64,000 nt of DNA from Pseudomonadota bacterium (lineage in GTDB: Bacteria; Pseudomonadota; Alphaproteobacteria; Acetobacterales; Acetobacteraceae). The notes beneath the pieces were generated by a model. That model saw only the letters and a program-made list of their open reading frames with translations, ran no database searches and had not been told where the DNA came from. The translations under genes were made by a program, and so were the position numbers. The stretch is taken from NCBI GenBank assembly GCA_021780935.1, contig JAJXXT010000141.1, positions 10,207-74,206 on the forward strand, written 5' to 3'. Shown here one piece after another: positions 8,680 to 17,370 of the stretch; position 1 is the first letter of the stretch; each line of letters opens with the position of its first letter.

Positions 8680-9681
8680 ATGGACGCAACGGGCGGCGTG
8701 CACGCGAGCGTGCTGGCGATGGACACGCATATCGATATCCCCTGGCCCACGGGGCCGGATTTCTTCACCCCGGGCCCACGCCATGTGGACCTGCCGAAGC
8801 TGCGCGAGGGCGGAATGGCGGCGGCGTTTCTTGCCGCCTATGTGCCCCAGGGCAAGCGCGATGAGGCCGGGCACGCGGCGGCGTGGGAGCGTGCCACGGG
8901 TATGCTAGGCGTGATCGGCGGGCTCGGCCGCGACGGGGCTGTGGTCTGCCGCAACAGCCGCGAGATCCGCGCGGCGCGGGCGGCGGGCCAGATCGCCATC
9001 GTCCCCGCGGTGGAAAACGGCTACGCGGTGGGCGAGCAGCCCCAGCGGCTGGCCGAGCTTCGCGCGATGGGAGCGACCTACCTCACCATCACCCATAACG
9101 GCCACAACGCGCTGGCCGATTCCGCCATCCCCCGCACCGATCTCGGCGACGGTTCCGCCGAGCATGGCGGGCTCTCGGCGCGGGGGCGTGAGGCCATCGC
9201 GGTGCTCAACCGCCTCGGCATGCTGGCCGACATCGCGCATACCTCGAAGGCGACGATGCTGCAGACTGTCGCGTTGTCGGCGGCACCGGTGGTCGCGACC
9301 CATTCCTGCATCCGTACGCTCTGCGAGCATGTGCGCAACCTCGACGACGAGCAGCTCGACGCGCTGCGCGACGGCGGCGGCGTGGTGCAGATCACCGCCG
9401 TGCCCTCGTTCCTGAAATCCGGCGGCACGGCGCAGACGGTGACGCTCGCGGATTTCTGCGACCATGTGGATTACGCGGTGAAGCGCATCGGCATCGAGCA
9501 TGTCGGCATCTCGTCGGATTTCGACGGTGGCGGCGGTTTTGTCGGATGGCGGCATATCGGCGAGAGCCCGAGCGTTACCGAGGCGCTGCTCGCGCGCGGC
9601 TATGACAAGGCGGCGATCGGGTTGCTCTGGGGCGGCAACTTCCTCCGCTGCATGGAGCGGGCGGAGGCGCTGGCCGCGTGA
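8680..9681 (+). CDS. Membrane-dipeptidase family peptidase (M19)
   Basis: A 333-residue amidohydrolase-fold zinc dipeptidase. Metal and active-site motifs are visible in order: DTHIDIPW (HxD), VPAVENGY (bridging Glu), THNGHN, ATHSCIR (His) and GISSDFDG. Renal-dipeptidase homologues cleave dipeptides, often with D-residues or unusual side chains. No signal peptide is seen, so it is probably cytoplasmic. The gene starts two bases after the BKACE stop and shares one base with the next start, so the three are an operon and may break down one amino-acid-derived compound. Confidence 0.9.
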   Translation: MDATGGVHASVLAMDTHIDIPWPTGPDFFTPGPRHVDLPKLREGGMAAAFLAAYVPQGKRDEAGHAAAWERATGMLGVIGGLGRDGAVVCRNSREIRAARAAGQIAIVPAVENGYAVGEQPQRLAELRAMGATYLTITHNGHNALADSAIPRTDLGDGSAEHGGLSARGREAIAVLNRLGMLADIAHTSKATMLQTVALSAAPVVATHSCIRTLCEHVRNLDDEQLDALRDGGGVVQITAVPSFLKSGGTAQTVTLADFCDHVDYAVKRIGIEHVGISSDFDGGGGFVGWRHIGESPSVTEALLARGYDKAAIGLLWGGNFLRCMERAEALAA

Positions 9682-10514
9682 TGCCCGAGGTCCGCCTGCC
9701 CGATGGCACGGTGGTGCCGACGCTCGGCCAGGGCACGTGGCACATGGGCGAGCGCGCGGTGGCGGCGAAGGCCGAGGTCGCGGCGTTGCGTGCCGGGCTC
9801 GATCTCGGCCTCACGCTGATCGACACGGCGGAGATGTATGCCGAGGGGGGCGCCGAGAAGGTGGTGGCGCAGGCCATCGCCGGAAGGCGCGACGAGGTGT
9901 TTCTGGTCTCGAAGGTCTATCCGCAGAACGCCTCCCGCAACGGTTGCGTCGCTGCATGCGAGCGCAGCCTGGCGCGGCTCGGCACCGACCGTATCGACCT
10001 CTATTTGCTGCACTGGCGCGGCGCGGTGCCGCTCGCGGAGACCGTCGCTGGCATGACGGCGTTGCAGGCGGCGGGAAAGATTCGTTTCTGGGGCGTTTCT
10101 AACCTGGATGTCGAGGACATGGAACAGCTATGGGCGACCGGCGGCGACGGCTGCGCCACCAACCAGGTTCTGTACAATCCCGAGCATCGCGGCATCGAGT
10201 TCGACCTGCTGGCGTGGCAGGCGGCACGGCATGTCCCGGTGATGGCCTATACGCCGCTCGGTCAGGCCGGGCGGCTGCTGCGTGCCCGGTCGCTCGCGGG
10301 TGTCGCCGCGCGGCATGGTGCGACGCCGGCGCAGGTGGCGCTGGCGTGGTCGATACGATCAGGCAATATCATGGCGATCCCGAAGGCGGCCTCAGTCGAG
10401 CACGTGAAGGCGAACGCAGGGGCTGCGATGTTGCGGCTGGACGCGGAGGATATCGCGGCGATCGATGCCGAGTTCGCGCCGCCCCGCCGCAGGCAGGCGC
10501 TGGCGATGCTGTAG
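9681..10514 (+). CDS. Aldo/keto reductase
   Basis: A 277-residue NADPH-dependent reductase. The catalytic tetrad can be placed: Asp and Tyr in LIDTAEMY, Lys in VSKVYPQN and His in YLLHWRG. The C-terminal cofactor region is AIPKAASVEHVK. The ATG overlaps the dipeptidase TGA by one base; a GTG one codon earlier is an alternative start. As the last gene of the BKACE/M19 operon it probably reduces an aldehyde or ketone made in the same pathway, but this is inference from position only. Confidence 0.9.
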   Translation: MPEVRLPDGTVVPTLGQGTWHMGERAVAAKAEVAALRAGLDLGLTLIDTAEMYAEGGAEKVVAQAIAGRRDEVFLVSKVYPQNASRNGCVAACERSLARLGTDRIDLYLLHWRGAVPLAETVAGMTALQAAGKIRFWGVSNLDVEDMEQLWATGGDGCATNQVLYNPEHRGIEFDLLAWQAARHVPVMAYTPLGQAGRLLRARSLAGVAARHGATPAQVALAWSIRSGNIMAIPKAASVEHVKANAGAAMLRLDAEDIAAIDAEFAPPRRRQALAML

Positions 10515-10657
10515 GCGGCGGGTCCCCGCATGAATGAGCGGGCACTTCACTCGCGATGCTCGTCGTGGAATGGCCGCGAACTAAGCTGCCTGGACCGCTT
10601 GACACCGACGGCTGCGCTCATGGCTCGACTGGTTGTAGAGAAAATGGAGAGGAACAC

Positions 10658-11605
10658 ATGGCCTCGCTTCCCGACGAGATGATGGATGAACCGCTTGCGG
10701 CGGCCACGGGCGTCGTCGAGCAGGTGCTCGGCGGCATGGCGGCCGGCCCCGTGGTGACGACCCTTTTCGACAGGGCGACCTCCACCGCCAGCCACGTCGT
10801 GCACGATCCCGCGACGCGCGTCGCCGCGGTCATCGATTCGGTGCTGGATTTCGACCAGGCCTCCGGACGGATCGGCTTCGCCGCGGCGCAGCGCATCGTC
10901 GAGCATGTTCGTGCGGAGCGGCTTTCGGTTGCCTGGCTCCTCGAAACCCACGTCCACGCCGATCATCTCTCGGCGGCGCCGTGGCTGCAGGGGCAGATCG
11001 GCGGGCAAATCGGGATCGGCCGGGAGATCATTACTGTGCAGAACGTCTTCGGCAAGATCTTCAACGAGGGCACCGAGTTCGTTCGCGACGGCTCGCAGTT
11101 CGACCGCCTGTTCGACGACGGCGACCGGTTCCGCATCGGCGAGATCGATGTCGCGGTGCTGCATGTGCCCGGCCATACCTCGGCCGATCTCGCCTATGTC
11201 GCGGGCGATGCCGTCTTTGCCGGCGACACGCTGTTCATGCCGGATTACGGCACCGCGCGGGCGGATTTTCCGGGCGGGGACGCCGCAATGCTTTTCCGGT
11301 CCATTCGCCGTCTGCTGCGCCTGCCGGCGGCGGCGCGGCTTTTTCTCTGTCACGATTACATGGCGCCGGGGCGTGACTATTTTGCCTGGGAAACGACGAT
11401 CGGCGCCGAGCGGTCGGCGAACGTCCATGTGCGCGACGGTATCACCGAGGCGGAGTTCGTTGCCATGCGCGTCGCCCGCGATGCGACGCTCGGCATGCCG
11501 AAGCTGATCCTGCCCTCGATCCAGGTGAACATGCGGGCGGGCCGCCTGCCGCCGCAGGAAGCGAACGGCACCAGCTATCTGAAGCTGCCGATCGGCGTGC
11601 TGTGA
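10658..11605 (+). CDS. Metallo-beta-lactamase-fold hydrolase, persulfide-dioxygenase-like
   Basis: A 315-residue protein with the metal motif THVHADH (about residue 90), the ETHE1-like PGHTSADLAY, and GDTLFMPDYGTARADFPGG. The last stretch is characteristic of the ETHE1/Blh persulfide dioxygenase branch, which oxidises glutathione persulfide to sulfite with one iron. The C-terminal tail after residue 250 (EFVAMRVARDATLGMP to PPQEANGTSYLKLPIG) is common in bacterial members. The start is supported by GGAGAGGAACAC before the ATG. No sulfide:quinone reductase or rhodanese gene is adjacent, so a role in sulfide detoxification is inferred from the family. Confidence 0.85.
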   Translation: MASLPDEMMDEPLAAATGVVEQVLGGMAAGPVVTTLFDRATSTASHVVHDPATRVAAVIDSVLDFDQASGRIGFAAAQRIVEHVRAERLSVAWLLETHVHADHLSAAPWLQGQIGGQIGIGREIITVQNVFGKIFNEGTEFVRDGSQFDRLFDDGDRFRIGEIDVAVLHVPGHTSADLAYVAGDAVFAGDTLFMPDYGTARADFPGGDAAMLFRSIRRLLRLPAAARLFLCHDYMAPGRDYFAWETTIGAERSANVHVRDGITEAEFVAMRVARDATLGMPKLILPSIQVNMRAGRLPPQEANGTSYLKLPIGVL

Positions 11606-11641
11606 AAATAGCTTGACGACGGCGTGCGACCAGCGGCCTGC

Positions 11642-12973
11642 CTACATCGGCAGGACGATGCGCGCGCGCAGGCCGCCCAGCGGGCTGGTCTCCAGCGTCA
11701 TTTCCCCGCCATGCGCGTGCACGATGTCGCGGGCGATGGTCAGTCCGAGCCCGGTGCCGCCGGTGCCGCTCTCGAACGGGCGGAAGACGTTCTCGCGCTG
11801 TTCGGGCGCGATGCCGGGCCCGTCATCGTCCACGGCAATCTCCACGGTCGCCTCGTCGCGCTTCAGGATCGCGAGCGCCACGTGGCGCGCCTGGCGGATG
11901 GCGTTGTCCACCAGGTTGGTGATCGCCCGCGTCATGGCGCCGGGCCGCAGCGGGACGATCGCCGGGCCGCTACTCTCGTAGGCGACGGCGGGAAAGCCGC
12001 GGCGCGCCCGCTCCGCGACATCGGCGAGCAGCGCGTCGAGATCGGTGGGTTGCGCCGCCTCCGCCCCCTCGCCGCGTGCGAACGCGAGATAGCCCGCGAT
12101 CATCCGCTCCATCTCCGCGATATCGGCCTCCATCTCGGCGACGTCCTGTTTCGCCTCCCGGCTTACCGGCAGCACCGCGAGGCCGAGGCGCAGGCGGGTG
12201 AGCGGGGTGCGCAAATCATGTGAGACCCCGGCCAGCATCTCCGTGCGCTGCGCGACGAACCGGGCGATGCGTGCCTGCATGCGGTTGAAGGCGAGGGCCG
12301 CCGCGCGCACCTCGGCCGCGCCTTCGGGGCGGATCGATGCCGCGTCACGCCCTTTGCCGAACGCCTCGGCGGCGACGGCAAGGCGGCGGATCGCCCGCAC
12401 CTGGTTGCGCATGAACAGGGCCGCGATGGTAAACAACAGCGCCCCGGCCCCGACCAGCCAGATGACGAAGATGAACAGCGTGCCGAGGTAGAGCTGTTTG
12501 CGCGGCACCGCGAAGTTCAGCAGGCCATGCGGCACCTGCACGCTGATCATCACGGATCGTGGGTCCGATCGCCAGTCGAGCGAATAGGGCTCGCTGAGCT
12601 GGCTGGCCAGCGCGTCGTCCAGCGCCGCGGCGACCGGACCGACGAAATCGGGGGCCCGTGGCGGCGGCAGCGTTGTGGCGTCGGATGGGTGGATGCGCAG
12701 CTCGAATTGCTGCCAGGCCAGCCGGCGCAGATGCGCGCGCGCCGCCAGCGAGGGGGCCTGTTCCCAAAGATCCGTGAGCAGCGACACCTCGCCGGCGACC
12801 GAGGTGGCGAAGCGGCGCGACACCAGCACCAGATGGCTGCCGTAGAAAATCTGCAGTGCCACCGCCAGCACCAGGACCAGCGGCGCCAGAATGATCAGCA
12901 GCGACCGACCGAGCAGGGAACGCGGCAGGACGCGCTTGACCACGCGGCTTTGCGGCGGCAGGGCAACGCGCAT
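11642..12973 (-). CDS. Sensor histidine kinase, EnvZ-like (orphan)
   Basis: A 443-residue inner-membrane kinase. Two membrane helices (about residues 23-45 and 165-188) flank a periplasmic sensor region, followed by HAMP, the HisKA box GVSHDLRTPL with phospho-acceptor His at about residue 252, and the ATPase motifs NLVDNAIR, DDGPGIAP and GTGLGLTIARDI. The architecture resembles EnvZ. No response regulator gene is adjacent: the gene upstream in the same direction encodes an unrelated protein of unknown function, 54 bases away. The partner must be elsewhere. The signal is unknown. Confidence 0.92.
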   Translation of the reverse strand: MRVALPPQSRVVKRVLPRSLLGRSLLIILAPLVLVLAVALQIFYGSHLVLVSRRFATSVAGEVSLLTDLWEQAPSLAARAHLRRLAWQQFELRIHPSDATTLPPPRAPDFVGPVAAALDDALASQLSEPYSLDWRSDPRSVMISVQVPHGLLNFAVPRKQLYLGTLFIFVIWLVGAGALLFTIAALFMRNQVRAIRRLAVAAEAFGKGRDAASIRPEGAAEVRAAALAFNRMQARIARFVAQRTEMLAGVSHDLRTPLTRLRLGLAVLPVSREAKQDVAEMEADIAEMERMIAGYLAFARGEGAEAAQPTDLDALLADVAERARRGFPAVAYESSGPAIVPLRPGAMTRAITNLVDNAIRQARHVALAILKRDEATVEIAVDDDGPGIAPEQRENVFRPFESGTGGTGLGLTIARDIVHAHGGEMTLETSPLGGLRARIVLPM

Positions 12974-13027
12974 CGGTCAGACATAACGCGCGCAGGGCGG
13001 CGTTGCCACCGCCCGTCCGCGCCGCCC

Positions 13028-14182
13028 TCAGATCGAGGAGAGGATCGAGGGCGCCAGGGCCTCTGCCTTCGCCGCCGGGTGGCTGGGGTTGCGGAAGCGA
13101 ATCTCGCCTTCCGGCGCGGCGCCGGTGACCGCGAACAGCTCCAGTCGCGAGCAGCAGGAGACCGCGACCACCGCGCGCGCCTCCGGCCGCGTGAGGAAGT
13201 GCCGCGCCTCGCCCTCGATCTCAAGCCGTTCGCGCAGGCCGCGCCATTCCCGCGCGTCGGTGTCCTCGACCAGGACCGCGAGAATGCCGGGGCGCGTGCC
13301 CGAGAGCCGTGATGGCGCCAGGGCCGCGAGCCGGCGGTGGATGGCGGTCGCGATCTCGTCCTCCCGCCCCGCCCGTGCGGCCATCACCAGGACGCTGCCG
13401 CCGGCGTTGGTCAGCGCCAGATGCGCCTGCTCGCCAAACGCCTCGCGCACCGAGCGCAGCAATCCCGCCTCGTCCGCCTGACTTGCCGCCAGCATCAGCG
13501 GGTCGAGCCGCAGCACCGCAGCCTCGTCATGGTCGCTGCGCCGCTGCGCCGCCAGCATGTCGCGGATGCGTGTGTGCAGGGCGGGCAGCGAGGCATCCGC
13601 GGCGCGCAGCCCCTGCGGCAGGGTGAGCTTGAGAAGGTAGCGGCCGGGATGCGCCGCGAGCCAGGTCTGCAGGTCAGGGTCCACCTGGTCGACCAGCCGC
13701 ACCCAGGCGCCGCGATGCACGTCCCGCCCTTCTTCGGCGGATATGACGTCGCAGACGATTTCCGCCTCGACGCCGTCGCGCGCGACCAGCAGGTCGAAGC
13801 TTTCCCCCTCCAGGGCCGCGAAGCGAACCGTGAAGCCACGGGCGCGCTGCAGGGCGGCGGTGCGCAGCAGATGGAACAGTGCGACCAGCGTCGCGTCGCC
13901 CTCCAGGCTCTCGCGCACCCGATCTCGCAGCTGGCCGCGCGCGACCTCCGGCAGGGAGCGGGCGAGCGCCACCGCGTCCGTCGCCATGGCCGCGATCGCG
14001 CGCTCATGCGGCTGCGGGGCCGCGCCGCCGGCAAGCCGGTCAAGCGTGAACTCGATCGCGTGCCGGGTGAGAAGGTGGCGCCCTTCGCGGCCGGCGGCAG
14101 CACGGGCGCGCAACGCTTCAAGCCGCGCACGCCAGTGGCGCTGACCGGCGAGGTCTACAAAGGAGCGATACGGATGAGCCAT
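13028..14182 (-). CDS. Conserved-looking protein of unknown function (384 aa)
   Basis: I do not recognise the family. The protein is soluble, rich in Arg, Ala and Leu, and has no signal peptide or membrane segment. The N-terminal third is helical with a run of charged residues. At about residues 125-150 there is SFDLLVARDGVEAEIVCDV, whose beta-strand pattern with D and E-x-x-C-D loosely recalls a restriction-endonuclease-like core, but no proper PD-(D/E)xK motif is present. The C-terminus has CCSRLELF and a low-complexity SHPAAKAEALAP tail. Codon use matches its neighbours. It lies upstream of the orphan kinase in the same direction, so the two may be co-transcribed. A striking repeat stands in its 5' region at 14237-14266. 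Confidence 0.7.
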   Translation of the reverse strand: MAHPYRSFVDLAGQRHWRARLEALRARAAAGREGRHLLTRHAIEFTLDRLAGGAAPQPHERAIAAMATDAVALARSLPEVARGQLRDRVRESLEGDATLVALFHLLRTAALQRARGFTVRFAALEGESFDLLVARDGVEAEIVCDVISAEEGRDVHRGAWVRLVDQVDPDLQTWLAAHPGRYLLKLTLPQGLRAADASLPALHTRIRDMLAAQRRSDHDEAAVLRLDPLMLAASQADEAGLLRSVREAFGEQAHLALTNAGGSVLVMAARAGREDEIATAIHRRLAALAPSRLSGTRPGILAVLVEDTDAREWRGLRERLEIEGEARHFLTRPEARAVVAVSCCSRLELFAVTGAAPEGEIRFRNPSHPAAKAEALAPSILSSI

Positions 14183-14236
14183 GCCGACCGAAACCTTGCC
14201 ATCGCGCGGGGCTTCGGTCCAGAGGTTCCATCATGA

Positions 14237-14266
14237 GTGTCATTTTTTGTGACATAATTAGTGTCA
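14237..14266. promoter_or_regulatory. Triple GTGWCA repeat in AT-rich spacer (candidate operator/promoter)
   Basis: In an AT-rich pocket of otherwise GC-rich DNA, GTGTCA (14237), GTGACA (14249) and GTGTCA (14261) recur exactly every 12 bases. Because TGTCA and TGACA are complementary, neighbouring copies also make two inverted repeats with 7-base spacers. It lies 55-85 bases upstream of the 384-residue unknown gene. The regulator is unknown. Confidence 0.45.
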
Positions 14267-14318
14267 ATTAGAATTTACGAACGATGCCGCGGGCATCGGC
14301 CAGCGGTGCTGCTGGTTG

Positions 14319-16106
14319 TCAGCGCACGCGATAAAAGACGACGCGGGTTTCCTCCTGCTGCCGCTCGCGCCGACGCACTGTCATCAGGTCGCGCCAGCTC
14401 ACATAGCCCACCAGTCGGCCGTCGCCGCGCGACACCACGGGCAGATGCGCGGTGTTGAGCCGCATCATCCGCTCCGCCAGCTCCCCCGCGTATTCGTCGG
14501 GGTAGGCAACGCGCGGCGCGTGGCGGGCCAGCAGCTCGCCCAGCGTCGCTTGCCGGTGCTCGCCGGCGCGGCGCCAGGTCAACACCAGCGGTGGATCGAC
14601 CACGCCGAGCGGCCGGCCCGCCTCGTCAAGCACCGGAAAGCTTGGATGGCGCGTCGCGGGGTCGGTGAGATGGGTGGCGGCCTGGTGCAGGGTCATCGTG
14701 GCCGGCAGCGTCTCCACCCCGGTCACCATGATCTCGGCCACGGTCGTCGTGTTGAACGGATCGACGCGGTACTCGCGTTCCAGATGGTGGCCGCGGCGCG
14801 CCACTTTTTCGGTCAGGATGGAGCGGCGCATCAGCAGCACCGTCACCAGGTGCGCGGTGGCGCAGGCGGCAATCAGCGGTAGCAGAACATGCGTGTTGCC
14901 GGTGAGCTCGACGGCAAAGAACGTCGCCGTGAGCGGCGAGCGCATCGTGCCGCCCATGGTGGCGCACATCGCCAGCAGCGGCCAGAAGCCGGGGCTCGCC
15001 GCCGGCAGGAACGGTGTTGCCGCCGCCCCCAGCGCGCCGCCGATGATGAGCAGCGGCGCCAGCACGCCGCCGGACGTGCCGGAGCCCAGCGCCACGCCCC
15101 AGATGATGCCCTTGACGGCCAGCAGCAGCATGGCCGAGGCCGGCGGAATGCCGCCGCGCAGCATCAGCCCGATTTCGGGATAGCCGACGCCGAGGGCGCG
15201 CGGGTCGATCAGCCCGCCAATGCCCACGACAGCGCCGCCGAACACCGGCCACCACATCCAGTGGATCGGCAGTCTTTCGAAGAAATCCTCGCTCGCATAA
15301 ACGAGCCGGGTGAGCAGGCCGGACAGCAGCCCGGCGACCAGCCCCACAAGGCACCAGACCAGGCAGCCGGAGAGCGAGATCGCCATGCCGCCGATAAAGG
15401 GAAACAGCGGGCTCGGCATGCCCAGAGCATGGCGCCCGACCTCGGCGGTGATCGCCGCCGCCACCACCGGGATGAAGCTGCGCGGCGACCACTCGAAGAG
15501 CAGCAGTTCGACGGCGAGCAGCGTCGCCGCGATCGGGGTGCCGAACACCGCCGTCATGCCGGCGGCGGCGCCGGCGACGAGCAGGGTCTTGCGCTCGGTG
15601 TCGGTGACGGGAAGCAGTTGCGCGAGCAGCGAGCCGACCGCGCCGCCGGTCATGATGATCGGGCCTTCGGCGCCGAACGGTCCGCCAGTGCCGATGGAGA
15701 TCGCAGAGGATAGCGGCTTGAGGATAGCGACCTTGAGGGAGAGGCGCGAGCGGCCGAGCAGGATGGCCTCCAGCGCCTCGGGAATGCCGTGGCCGCGGAT
15801 CTTGTCGCTGCCGTAGCGGGCCATGAGGCCGATCACCAGCGCCCCCGCGATCGGCACGAAGACGGCGAAGACGCCGAGGGGCGAGCGCGCGAGATTCGGC
15901 ATCGTCGTGGCGAAGCGACCGAAATACGCGAGGTTGGTGGCAAGCCCGATCAGCTTCAGCAGCACCACGCCGGTGAAGAGGCCGGCGAGCCCGACGACCA
16001 CGGCGATGGCGGTGATCAGCAGCACGCGCGGGCTGGTGCGGAAATCGCCGAGGTGGCGTACGCCCGCGCTCGGCTGCGGGTCGGCGGGATCAGCGAGGTT
16101 GGTCAC
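14319..16106 (-). CDS. ClC-family chloride channel/transporter with CBS pair
   Basis: A 595-residue membrane protein. The ClC signature segments are present: GHGIPEALEAI, FGAEGPI with the gating glutamate, and GSGTSGGVLAP near the second half of the pore. The last 140 residues form two CBS domains (from TTTVAEIMVTGVETLP and from ELLARHAP) that usually bind nucleotides in the cytoplasm. The anion-coordinating Ser of E. coli ClC (GSGIPE) is replaced by His, as in a subset of bacterial homologues. Translation starts with GTG at 16104-16106. It is divergent from the MarR gene, with about 90 bases between them. Confidence 0.92.
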   Translation of the reverse strand: MTNLADPADPQPSAGVRHLGDFRTSPRVLLITAIAVVVGLAGLFTGVVLLKLIGLATNLAYFGRFATTMPNLARSPLGVFAVFVPIAGALVIGLMARYGSDKIRGHGIPEALEAILLGRSRLSLKVAILKPLSSAISIGTGGPFGAEGPIIMTGGAVGSLLAQLLPVTDTERKTLLVAGAAAGMTAVFGTPIAATLLAVELLLFEWSPRSFIPVVAAAITAEVGRHALGMPSPLFPFIGGMAISLSGCLVWCLVGLVAGLLSGLLTRLVYASEDFFERLPIHWMWWPVFGGAVVGIGGLIDPRALGVGYPEIGLMLRGGIPPASAMLLLAVKGIIWGVALGSGTSGGVLAPLLIIGGALGAAATPFLPAASPGFWPLLAMCATMGGTMRSPLTATFFAVELTGNTHVLLPLIAACATAHLVTVLLMRRSILTEKVARRGHHLEREYRVDPFNTTTVAEIMVTGVETLPATMTLHQAATHLTDPATRHPSFPVLDEAGRPLGVVDPPLVLTWRRAGEHRQATLGELLARHAPRVAYPDEYAGELAERMMRLNTAHLPVVSRGDGRLVGYVSWRDLMTVRRRERQQEETRVVFYRVR

Positions 16107-16162
16107 GTGGTGGGCACCATAGCGCGCTCTGGCTTATTTCGCGGGCCGCAGGCGTTACATCG

Positions 16163-16180
16163 TCATACGATATATAGTCA
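16163..16180. promoter_or_regulatory. AT-rich ATACGATATA element before the MarR gene
   Basis: The ten bases ATACGATATA (16165-16174) stand in the short divergent spacer between the ClC and MarR genes, 22 bases before the MarR start. The identical ten bases recur at 24752-24761 inside a perfect palindrome. Autoregulation by the MarR protein is a reasonable guess, not shown. Confidence 0.4.
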
Positions 16181-16195
16181 ACCGAGGAGAAAAAC

Positions 16196-16624
16196 ATGGC
16201 AGAGCGGCGGGCTGAGCGGCTGGAGGCGCGCGACTTCCGACTGCTGGCGGATTTCCGCTACGCGCTGCGCCGGTTTCTGAGCTTCAGCGAGGCCGCGGCA
16301 CGGCGGACGGGCCTGACACCGCAGCAGCACCAGGCGCTGCTGGCGATCAAGGGATTCCCCGGGGGCGTGGAGCCGACGGTGGGCGAGGTCGCGGAGCGGC
16401 TGGGTGTGCGCCACCACAGCGCCGTGGAACTGGCGCAGCGCCTGGAGGAGGCCGGGCTGCTCGCGCGTGGGCACGACGAGAAGGATCGCAGGCGGGTGCT
16501 GCTGCGCCTGACGCCCGATGCCGAGGAACGGCTGGCGCTTCTTTCGCAGTCACATCTGCGCGAACTGCGCCGCCTGCGGCCGGTGCTGGCGGAGCTGATG
16601 CACGCGACGCAGGACGAGGCTTAG
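16196..16624 (+). CDS. MarR-family transcriptional regulator
   Basis: A 142-residue winged-helix protein. Helices around LTPQQHQALLAIKGF precede the recognition-helix region VGEVAERLGVRHHSAVELAQRLEEAGL, and the wing is ARGHDEKDRRRVLLRLT, a classical MarR wing. The start follows GAGGAG at a good distance. It is transcribed away from the ClC channel gene and could control it. The ligand is unknown. Confidence 0.92.
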   Translation: MAERRAERLEARDFRLLADFRYALRRFLSFSEAAARRTGLTPQQHQALLAIKGFPGGVEPTVGEVAERLGVRHHSAVELAQRLEEAGLLARGHDEKDRRRVLLRLTPDAEERLALLSQSHLRELRRLRPVLAELMHATQDEA

Positions 16625-17370
16625 CGGCCGGTGATGGCGGCAATCGCGGCCGGTGCCAGGCCCAGCGCCTTGAGCACCCGCGCGTCCAGCGCCACCGGCA
16701 CCTCGCAGCCCGCGGCCACATGCGGCAGGCCGATCGGCTGGGCCATCAGCGCGTGCGCCGCGGTATCGGGCCAGAGGATGAAGTCATGATCACCGGCAAC
16801 GGCGCCCGCGCATGTGCCGATGTTGTCGCGCCCGACGGCGGCGACGAGGGCGGGGGCGGCGCGGTAGCGATGCAGATAGGCGCGGCGCAGCGGTGCCCAG
16901 GCGATGGTGCCGAGAACGGCGTCCGTCCCCGCCTCGCCGTTGCGGGTACCCTTCGCGCCCGGCGGCAACAGGTGCGTCCAGTCCACGAACTGCCCGCTCG
17001 CCAGGTCGAACACCAGCGCCAGTGTGCCGGTGTTGGGATAGGCGCCGCCGCAGGTCGTCACGTCGGTCGTCACGACTGAAAACAGGGCCGGGCCGCGCGC
17101 CGTCACCGCGACCTTGCGGCTGGCCTCGGCGTGGGCGGCGCTCGCCCGGCAGGCGGCGGCGGCACTTCCGAAGGCTTGGTCGGCCGCGGCCAGCGAGGCG
17201 TTGATGCGGACGGTGGCGGCGTTGGCGGGCGCGGCGATGCGCGGCAGATGGTTCGCCGCACCGGCCTGAAGCCGCACGGTCTCGGCCTGCGACGGCGAGC
17301 AGGGCAACGCCAGCAACAGCAACAGCAGCACGGCGGCGGGGTCAGGACGCGGCACGGCGGCGCAGCTCAT
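16621..17370 (-). CDS. Secreted protein of unknown function
   Basis: A 249-residue protein with a clear Sec signal peptide (a Leu-rich core at about residues 14-24, likely cleavage after SQA near residue 29). The mature part has four to five Cys residues, for example ACRAS, VTTCGGAYP, GTCAGA and AGCEVP, so disulfides in the periplasm are likely. The stretch GGAYPNTGTLALVFDLASG resembles the region after which DUF3298/RsiV-like periplasmic proteins carry a conserved Gly-Gly-x-x-Pro, but I would not assign it firmly. Its start overlaps the end of the acyl-CoA ligase by 29 bases, so it is probably the second gene of that operon. Confidence 0.7.
   Translation of the reverse strand: MSCAAVPRPDPAAVLLLLLLALPCSPSQAETVRLQAGAANHLPRIAAPANAATVRINASLAAADQAFGSAAAACRASAAHAEASRKVAVTARGPALFSVVTTDVTTCGGAYPNTGTLALVFDLASGQFVDWTHLLPPGAKGTRNGEAGTDAVLGTIAWAPLRRAYLHRYRAAPALVAAVGRDNIGTCAGAVAGDHDFILWPDTAAHALMAQPIGLPHVAAGCEVPVALDARVLKALGLAPAAIAAITGR

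Noticed and set aside
10597..10640. TTGACA as -35 box before the persulfide-dioxygenase-like gene
   Set aside because: No acceptable -10 hexamer lies 16-18 bases downstream.
13740..13810. PD-(D/E)xK nuclease call for the 384-residue unknown protein
   Set aside because: The pattern of strands is suggestive, but the Lys and the correct D/E spacing are not present, so no nuclease function is claimed.
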